Positions 54,901 to 62,000 of a stretch of 62,000 nt of DNA are shown in pieces. This DNA comes from Phoronis australis. Taxonomy: Eukaryota; Phoronida; Phoronidae. The position numbers and the translations under genes were made by a program. Under the pieces are notes generated by a model. It was not told the origin of the DNA. It ran no database searches and saw only the letters and a program-made list of their open reading frames with translations. How positions within the stretch are numbered: the first letter of the stretch is position 1; the number at the start of each line of letters is the position of its first letter. Where the stretch lies: contig NMRA01000036.1 of NCBI GenBank assembly GCA_002633005.1, positions 415,133 to 477,132 of the forward strand, read 5' to 3'.

Positions 54901-57900
54901 ACTGTGTTAACAATGGCAAGATCTATTTTACGAGCGAATCGCTTGTTCAGTTGCTGTGACACATTGAAAGCGACTGTTGAGAACACTACGTGCTCCATTG
55001 CATGGGATTGTATTTTGTTTAGTTTTGATGCTGATTTCATTCAATTCTAATAGGTGTGGAGCATTTGAACACAAGGCCAGCATGGCATTCACTGGTCTGC
55101 TTTCACTTTTACTAGGTCTTGAGGACATTGAAGCCAATGTTTTTCTCTGCCCGTTCCTGGATGTTATTCGATCTGAGGATACAACTGGGCCAATCACAGG
55201 TCTGGCATTGACCTCTATCAACAAGTTTTTGTCATATGGGCTCATAGGTATGAATCTTATGGAGTATTTGTCTTGTCACTGACTTTTTCACAGTGCTTAT
55301 TTAACTGTACCATCATTACTGTGTTAGTGTGCTAAGTAGAAATTCTAGTCTCAGTTGAGTAAAAATTACGCTATCATTTTTGAAATGTGAATTACATGAC
55401 AGAACCGTTCTTTTTGCTGAGAAATACGGGGGATTTCTTTCGTCTATGGCAGTGCTGAAGTTTTTAATGCATTCTGCGACGGTTGATATCACAAAAACTT
55501 AGAGACGTGAGCTGTGTTCCGTAGACGAAGGAATGTAGTGAGTAAAGTTAGTGTAATCACACGGTTTATTTCTAATGCTTAGCGTTATCTCACAACGTCT
55601 TGTGTCATCTTGCATACCTGCGATTTTCTTGGGAAAATGGAATGCTGGGCTGACGTTCTTTGAGAACCTTTCGCGCAAAGGTTTGCTAAAATTCTGGGTA
55701 TTCATTCAAAGCATTTTTAGGGTCACTTTCAACTTTTGGCTTTTATGGGATGGTTGCTCAGTCTTACTCGCACCAAAAAACATGTTGCACAAGCCCACTT
55801 TTTCAATTGGGATGAGCTTAAGTGACAAGTTTTCCATACAAGTCACCAAGTTTTCTGTGAAGTCACCGGATGTTGACCGAAGGAAAATTGTCCCTTAAAG
55901 CATTTGAGAAATGATATCAGCACTGCTAATTGAGTAATTTCTGCCATAGATGACATACCCCGAATTGGTTTTAACATAGAAAATTATACGTTTTCTTAAT
56001 TATACATTTGGGTGCTTCTTGTTTACATTATAGCTAGAAGTTGGACTTTGTATGCCGTTAACACAATGTCAGGTGTTTGTCCTGTTTAAGGGATTAAATG
56101 TAAAGATTGTTCACCTGTTGGTAATTCGCTGTTCCGTCTTTGTGTGGAAGAGGTTTTATATTAACACGTTTTTGTTTATTGCTTAGATGCTGGGCACGAG
56201 ACGTCAGCTGCTGCCATCGAGAACATTGCTGATGCCGTTACCCATGCTCGCTTCGTTGGAACTGACCCTGGCTCTGATGAGGTCGTACTCATGAAGATCT
56301 TACATGTGAGTGTGAATGGCAAGAAACGATGTTGTCATGTGTGTACCACCTGTCTGTAAGCTGTCAGCCATGCTCTTTATGCGGACATCATTTCAGAGCT
56401 TGGGAGGAACTGACAACTCGTTATTGCTTAAAATCCAACTCGATATTATTGGTTTACATGGAAGATTGTTTCATGCACTGAATAATGTCTCTAGCACTGA
56501 TGAAGTGTCAGTTCTTCTGGGAAGTCACTTCTTAGGAACAAGTGGAGGTCACTTTTTAATTTCAAGTCACCTAGTACAAAAATTAGTTTTTTCGACACAT
56601 AGAGGTCAGGTTTACAGGATTTCAAAATGTCTTTCACCAAAGTGTGTAGCTTCTCTCCCAGTAGAGGGTGCTTAGGCTCCCTGCGCTGTGGAAGTCCCTC
56701 ATCAGTAATGTAATGTGCCGCTCTCTATTATTTGTGTTCCCCTCTAGGTACTACGTACATTACTGCTCACCCCAGCCGGTACCAAACTGACAAACGAGTC
56801 AGTCTGTGAAATCATGCAGTCCTGCTTCAGAATCTGCTTTGAAATGAGATTAAGTGGTAGGTGGGAACAGCGCCATCTCTTGGTCTTGCTGGTATTGTTT
56901 GAAGATTTTGTTAAATGCAGAACAAACATGAGATGTCTTGCTTGTTTGTCAATTTTTTAGAAAGTTCATCTCTGAAAGCAGGGATTCATCTAAATTACAG
57001 GTCATATATTGTTTTGCCTGAGCAAATATTGTTATTTTGACTAATTGTGTGCTAAATGATTGCATAGTTTGAAGCTACTGTGAATAAAAGTGAAGCTGCC
57101 CTTTAAAAGCAGATAATCGCCGTTATTCTCCGGTTCATTTTTTTCTGCCAAGTTAACTATAGGTACTTGTTTTACTTATTCTGTGCTGCATTTGTTGAAT
57201 GAATGTTTCAATCCGTTTACTGCGGACATGTTGATGTCAAGCGCTGCAAATTTGGTATACGTATTGTTTGCATTCAGTTTACTGCTCATGTTTGATTTAA
57301 AGGGACACATTTAGTTTTATGGCACATTTTTGTGATTATTGTTGGGTAGGGTGAACTTCTTAATAAGTTACTAGTTTAGACCAGAGTAAAAAAAACAAAC
57401 CTGTTGCATTTTTCAAATTTTATCAAAAATTACCTGTTGCTGGCATTGGCTTCCAGTCGTTCGATAGAATTAATGAAATTGAGGCTGGTAACCTGATTAG
57501 TACTTCAAAACGCTTAAAATACTTGGCTACTTGGTACATTGACTTTTATCTCTACTAGCTGAACATTAGTCTCTGACAACTGAGGCTTCAGGCTGCTCTC
57601 AAATACACAACATTGTTGCCGATAATGTTATACGTTAATGCCTGCCTTTGGATTTTCAATAAGTTGGTTTTTCACTGTCCAAATTCTCTTGTACTTGGCA
57701 TGGCAGTCACACCCTGGTTCTGGGCTTTAATGGTATGAGTTGAAAACATTAAGTTGAATGCAGCAGCCAGAAATTTTGGCTATTTATTTATTATGCTCTA
57801 ATAGGAGTTGGTATACTCCAAGTGTTTCTCTCTGCATTATTATAGAATTACTGCGCAAGTCAGCTGAACACACACTCATGGACATGGTTCAGTTGCTCTT

Positions 57901-60900
57901 CTCCCGACTACCACAGTTCAAAGAGGATGCCAAATGGGCACTGACCATGAAAAAGGTGACAGTCTTTGCTTACTAATATATCTCAGGTTTTAAGAAACCT
58001 GCTTAATGTAAAATTCATAGTTACATCAGACATACGTGTTCAGACGAAATATGAAGATGTACAGGTTCATCAGATGTAACGCTATTTCAATAATTGTTTT
58101 ATTTTTCTTGGTGACAAGTAGACTTCATATATGAAATTAGATTAGTGAGTTAAGCTGCAACAGATGCATTGTGGAATTTGGTTTTAATGATCTGTTCGGT
58201 GTTACATTAAAACTGGCCTTCATTTATCTTAGACACTGATTTTTTAAACTTTTTCTTTTTGCGCTGCGACTACAACAGTTAAAAATGCGTGCCGGGAGCA
58301 TAGACCCACGGAACAAAAAGAAACGCCAACAGGGTAAGAAACCTAAGAAGCCGTCACTGCAGCCAGTACCCGAGTCCCACAACCCACCAACTGAAGAGAC
58401 CAATCAGAAGGTCCCTCTGGAACAAAGTGAGAGTTACGTCCCCGACCCAGCTCAAGACCTCGCGTCAGAGTCTGAGGGAATGGTGGCGATGAGGGATGGT
58501 GATTCATCGGGCGCTCTGGCACTGGAAGAGGATCCTGAAGTGGACGCCATCTTGGTTCAGCCAGAGACGATTGCCACGACACCTGTTGCTCCTAGCGACA
58601 CTGTGGTGGACATTCAAGAAAGTTTTCAGGTGAAAATGAATGGAACGTTGTATTTTTATTATCATATTTAAGATTTACTCTATAAGTTTTTGTGACTGAG
58701 GGATTTTCACTATTGCTGGAACTACATGTGCTATAGTAGCCCTTAAACGTTGTACCAAAAATTTTCATATTGTTTTCGATATTATTTCCTTAAAATTTTA
58801 ACAACAACCACCAGAGCCAAGTCGACATAGATACATTCCGAGCTAATCTATCTGTGGGCACTATTAGATGGGTTCCTGTGTCTTTTCACATGTCTGGAAT
58901 AATTTCCACTAATCCGTTGTGTCCCCGAGTGGTTGAGAATCTGTAGCCCCCTATCAGCAGACCTTGAAAATGCCCTCGCCAGACGGCTGTGAGACAACAT
59001 TCTGTTTATTAATATATACTCCTATTGGCTGAGACTAGTCTGGCTCGGAATTTTAATTGTCACAAATGTCTTAACTTACGAATAAATTTTCCTGTAATTA
59101 ATCCTGCGAACTTTGTTGGAATTCGGAATCTCCGCACATTGGTGCCAAATATTTTCCTATTAAAAATTTGTAGAAATAAATACTGGATATATTTCTGTCA
59201 GTTTTCACGCAATCTTAACTAGACAAAACAGCCCGAGTGTAAATGGTAAATTTTCTTCGACGTAGGAGGCATATGACAAAGATGCTGATGATCAGAATCA
59301 AAGACAGTTGGAAATTGTTAATTCTGAGTCAAATGCGGGAAAGTTATATCAAGAACTAGCAGGCTGTGATGCCAGTCAGAAGACTGAACAAGAACTACCA
59401 ACTGACTCGGCGGCTCATCAAGTCTTATTGCCTGTTGGTACGGAGGTAAGCAGATATCTTCACCCTGTAAGCAAAAGCACATAATATTTTCAGCAAATGC
59501 TTATTGAAAATGAATAATTCTTCTACTATGTTGATGTGCATGCTTGTTAAAATTATTGTTTCATTGTCATGCATTGTGCGATTTATTTGTTTCTCCAGTT
59601 CCATATGTCCGAAGCATTAAAAAGTTTCTGCATCATTTCACGGGACTATTCAGTCATCCGATTGTGTAACTCAAAGACTTTCTGTAACTTAATTTGATAT
59701 CCTTTGTTGATTGGAGTGAAACCTCGTTTCCTATGTGTTTGCCGTGTTATAGGTTTTACATGAATTGTGCATTGCAATAGATACTCAGTTGCCGCAGGTT
59801 TAAAATGGCATGCACACTAGGATGAAAGTTTTGCCTGTTTGTGCGCCATGCTGTGTTCTGTAAACCCAGAACACCGGGCATGCTTTTGTGGTAAGAAATC
59901 TTCACTTTTGGAATGGTAACAGTGAATTCTATCCCATAATTCAACATTCCAACCTTGCCGACCAACCACTTCAGTGACTGCCATTTTGTTAGGGTATGCT
60001 AGTTTTAAGCTCCGGAGCATACTCGCAAAACCCTCATGTTTCACTCGTAAGATTTTGCGTTTTCGCCAGATGCTTGTGTCTATAGAACACAGCTGTGGTA
60101 AAAAGTGCTTTGCTACGTTATTTGTTGTTCTTTCTCTCAAGCCCTCGGACACGGACAGTAATGCTCCTGGTGATACCAGTATGACCGAGATGACTGAGGA
60201 CTACGTCAATCCCAAGGGTGTCAGATTTGTACAGCAACGCCAGCCCAAGGAGGGTAAGTCATGATTCCAACCACACATATGGCAAAGAATATATCCAAGG
60301 GCCTGTTTTGTGGAACTTAACCATTGTCTTTAAATAAATACTCCTAAGACCCAGCATTGAATTTATCGTAAGTGTGATTTGTAGAGTTTTATGCTAAGAA
60401 TTCCATCATCTTAAAACCTTTGCCACCTAGCAAGCATTGCACTCTGTGCAAGGAATTCCTAACTCGTCTGATGACATCATTCCCAAAGAACCCACTACTG
60501 TGGGCAAGACTGGGTCTTTGAGTTCTGTCATATCAGGTAATTAACTGTTGGCTGGTGGTGAATTTGTGACTATGTCAATTTTATTTGTTTTTTTTTTTGT
60601 AACAAATTCTAAGGTTGTTCTAATCTTGTGACTACAAATGATGTCAGATGCTAGTCCTGCATTTGAGGTCAAAATCTTGTGGACGAGTGGTGGATACAAT
60701 CTGTTGGTTGTGTTTCGAGCTTTATAAAAGTGGGCACTGATGAGGTTTGAAAAGTCAAGGAGTATGCCTTTAGTCATCAGTTTGAATGTTGGCATGTCAT
60801 TAACACTCTTCTGCAACAGTAGTGTAATGGCTGGATTCCATTATTGTTGTCTAGTGTTCTTGGGTTTCATGATATTGAACTTGCTGTGAATAATTGACCT

Positions 60901-61808
60901 TCAATATCTTGGTGGCTAAAGCACTGATTTCACAAAATAAACAGAACAATTGTGAATCAAAGGTAGTGAAACAAAGAAATACTGTTAGTAATTTAAAGTT
61001 TGGAAGTCAACATGAACTTTGAAAAAATTTAGATAGAAGGAATTATTGTCTGACTGTGATAATCTTAGTGACGACTTCATGGCAACTTGGGATTTTTCCC
61101 ACGTCGCCAAACGCAATCTAAGGCCCCAGGTTGCCAAGTTGAGCAGTGCATTTCATACAGCCAGCACTGTTCCAATATTTCAGGTCATGGCCCTCTCATA
61201 CCATATGGCCTGCCGTGCGTCCGGGAGCTGTTCCGCTTTCTCATCTCTCTCAGCAACCCGTACGACCGAAACAACACGGACGTCATGATCCACATGGGAC
61301 TGACCCTGCTCACTGCCGCCCTGGAATCCGGGGCTGACCACATCTCCTGCACCAACTCACTTCTCATGCTGGTCAGGGATGATCTGTGTAAAAATCTCTT
61401 CTCTGTAAGTTTGCTTTGAAGGGCCACTGTCACATTTGTTCGTTGAATGATCGGTTGAAAGTGCTCTGTTGTGCTAAGTAATTGAATATTTTGTTAAAAA
61501 TGCAGTGTCACCACTGGTCAGGTCATTATCTTTGAGTCCTTGCAATGTTGAAATTAAAAACCCAAACAATAGATTTGGGTTCGTATTACAATGAGTGTGT
61601 TTTCACTCGCATTCCCAGACTTGTTCATTAACCCTCAGCAAAGAAGCCGAGTCTTGAGTCCTAGCTTTTGATGTGTTGTACCTGTCATATCAATTTCATG
61701 TATTTCTAGTTACTACAGTCTGAGAGGTTGTCATTGTTTGCTGGGTCACTGAGGGTCTGTTTTCTATTGTTTGAGTCGCTGCGCAGTCATCTCAAGCTGC
61801 AGTTAGAG
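51849..61808 (+). CDS. GBF1: GBF1, large Arf guanine-nucleotide exchange factor, 5' part (continues beyond the window)
   Basis: Exons: 51849-51950, 52823-52889, 55116-55247, 56187-56305, 56748-56856, 57846-57955, 58279-58629, 59266-59445, 60142-60253, (60435-60536), 61184-61404, 61710-61808. Every junction is GT/AG and in phase; 568 codons with the optional exon, 534 without. The protein follows vertebrate GBF1 closely: [13 protein letters not shown] at the start, [65 protein letters not shown] (DCB domain, to about 213), a poorly conserved acidic linker (214 to about 410), then [12 protein letters not shown] and [20 protein letters not shown] at the start of HUS. GBF1 activates Arf at the cis-Golgi and ER-Golgi intermediate compartment for COPI recruitment. 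The DCB and HUS regions serve dimerisation and regulation. The catalytic Sec7 domain is not in the window. Confidence 0.95.
52823..52889 (+). CDS. GBF1: GBF1 coding exon 2
   Basis: 67 nt from TTCTGCAG to GTAAGT. It encodes [18 protein letters not shown], the equivalent of vertebrate RDPLLHSFGHLKEVLN. Confidence 0.92.
53890..54990 (+). repeat. dispersed repeat C, long version with internal tandem repeats
   Basis: The outer blocks 53,890-54,033 and 54,873-54,987 match the compact copy in the DDX21 intron (43,648-43,945). Between them, 54,050-54,780 holds degenerate units marked by TATCTCCTAAAC (54,109 and 54,541), GGATCC (54,195 and 54,627) and CACC.TAGTG-CCATTTTT (54,348, 54,505, 54,748). The inner array is also found inverted at 33,985-34,590. 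It lies in GBF1 intron 2. Confidence 0.7.
55116..55247 (+). CDS. GBF1: GBF1 coding exon 3
   Basis: 132 nt. The acceptor is TTTTACTAG at 55,115. An AG at about 55,054 would be out of frame. It encodes [20 protein letters not shown] and [20 protein letters not shown]. Confidence 0.93.
56187..56305 (+). CDS. GBF1: GBF1 coding exon 4
   Basis: 119 nt from TTGCTTAG to GTGAGT. It encodes [20 protein letters not shown] and EVVLMKILH. Confidence 0.94.
56748..56856 (+). CDS. GBF1: GBF1 coding exon 5
   Basis: 109 nt from CCCTCTAG to GTAGGT. It encodes [20 protein letters not shown] and the [11 protein letters not shown] helix of the DCB domain. Confidence 0.94.
57846..57955 (+). CDS. GBF1: GBF1 coding exon 6
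   Basis: 110 nt from ATTATAG to GTGACA. It encodes [20 protein letters not shown] and RLPQFKED. Confidence 0.94.
58279..58629 (+). CDS. GBF1: GBF1 coding exon 7 (linker)
   Basis: 351 nt, phase 0. It begins LKMRAGS as in vertebrates, then a basic stretch ([13 protein letters not shown]) and a Pro/Glu/Ser-rich, probably disordered linker without clear conservation. Confidence 0.88.
59266..59445 (+). CDS. GBF1: GBF1 coding exon 8 (linker)
   Basis: 180 nt from GACGTAG to GTAAGC, phase 0 at both ends. It encodes an acidic, Gln-rich linker with no recognisable motif. Placed by phase, splice sites and position between conserved exons. Confidence 0.75.
60142..60253 (+). CDS. GBF1: GBF1 coding exon 9
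   Basis: 112 nt from CTCTCAAG to GTAAGT. It ends with [19 protein letters not shown], matching vertebrate YVNPRGVRFTQ before the HUS domain. Confidence 0.92.
60435..60536 (+). CDS. GBF1: GBF1 candidate cassette exon
   Basis: 102 nt, phase-symmetric, from CACCTAGCAAG to G|GTAATT. It is open in the GBF1 frame ([16 protein letters not shown]) and adds 34 residues between the linker and HUS. Vertebrate GBF1 has no clear equivalent at this point, and the CAAG acceptor is weak, so the exon may be alternative or not real. Confidence 0.45.
61184..61404 (+). CDS. GBF1: GBF1 coding exon 11 (start of HUS)
   Basis: 221 nt from ATTTCAG to GTAAGT. It encodes [36 protein letters not shown] and [11 protein letters not shown]. 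Confidence 0.95.
61710..61808 (+). CDS. GBF1: GBF1 coding exon 12
   Basis: 99 nt from TTTCTAG to GTAAGT, phase 0. It encodes [20 protein letters not shown] and [13 protein letters not shown]. It is the last exon in the window, and the gene continues to the right. Confidence 0.94.
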
Positions 61809-62000
61809 GTAAGTGAAAACAGCAAGAATCAACGTTGCTTGTAACTGTGAGTCATTGTAAATAATTCAGAAAAGTTTTAACGTCCTTCTTATGGTGCAGA
61901 CAGATTGTAGTAAATAGCTGTAAGAATTTTTTCGAGACGAGTGGATTGCCTTTGATAGTTGAGTGCATTTTTCTAACTCTGTAAGGTTTTGTCACTTGGA

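Noticed and set aside
55055-55115. Longer GBF1 exon 3 starting at about 55,055
   Set aside because: The TAATAG acceptor there puts the exon out of phase with exon 2 and ends at TAG. The acceptor at 55,115 is in phase and restores the conserved sequence.

Overview
This is animal nuclear DNA. It has long introns with GT/AG splice sites, dispersed short repeats and microsatellites, and two conserved multi-exon housekeeping genes. The repeat content, the tRNA-derived SINE and the CpG landscape suit a marine invertebrate, perhaps a deuterostome such as a hemichordate, amphioxus or echinoderm. Nothing in the sequence fixes the species. There is no sign of an operon, CRISPR array, phage or bacterial gene.

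Layout. (1) Bases 1 to about 30.9 kb hold no gene I can recognise. The stretch is rich in CpG and in old repeats: a 92-bp tandem triplication (23.3 kb), a long perfect-length hairpin (12.9-13.15 kb), a composite tandem array (18.5-20.0 kb), a 157-bp inverted-repeat element, and a pair of repeat copies (2.35-3.28 kb and 28.76-29.52 kb) that both carry the same exon-like reading frame. (2) 30,892-32,859 (-) is one intron-less 655-codon reading frame. It has about five degenerate 50-residue repeats followed by a protein-kinase-like domain with broken catalytic motifs (a predicted pseudokinase). (3) 35,651-49,222 (-) is a complete DDX21-type nucleolar DEAD-box RNA helicase gene. I resolved 15 coding exons by splice sites and reading phase, giving a 766-residue product with Q motif, all helicase motifs, GUCT domain and RGG tail. 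Two GUCT exons are present twice. (4) 51,849 to the right edge (+) is the 5' part of GBF1, the large Arf guanine-nucleotide exchange factor of the early secretory pathway. Twelve exons are resolved (568 codons: DCB domain, linker, start of HUS). The Sec7 domain lies beyond the window.

DDX21 and GBF1 are arranged head to head. The CpG-rich DNA at 49.2-49.5 kb, with CCAAT and ETS motifs, looks like a shared promoter. Both genes are housekeeping in kind (rRNA synthesis/processing and Golgi traffic). Nothing shows that they act in one pathway.

Most notable observations: the tandem duplication of the two GUCT exons, whose linear splicing would break the reading frame and whose junction coincides with an undetermined base; a 20-nt microexon coding for the Walker A motif; a phase-symmetric candidate cassette exon in GBF1 with a frame-breaking competing acceptor; the repetitive pseudokinase; and an abrupt change in CpG density near 34.7 kb that suggests gene-body methylation of DDX21/GBF1 only. 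I found no convincing evidence of a wholly new biological system.
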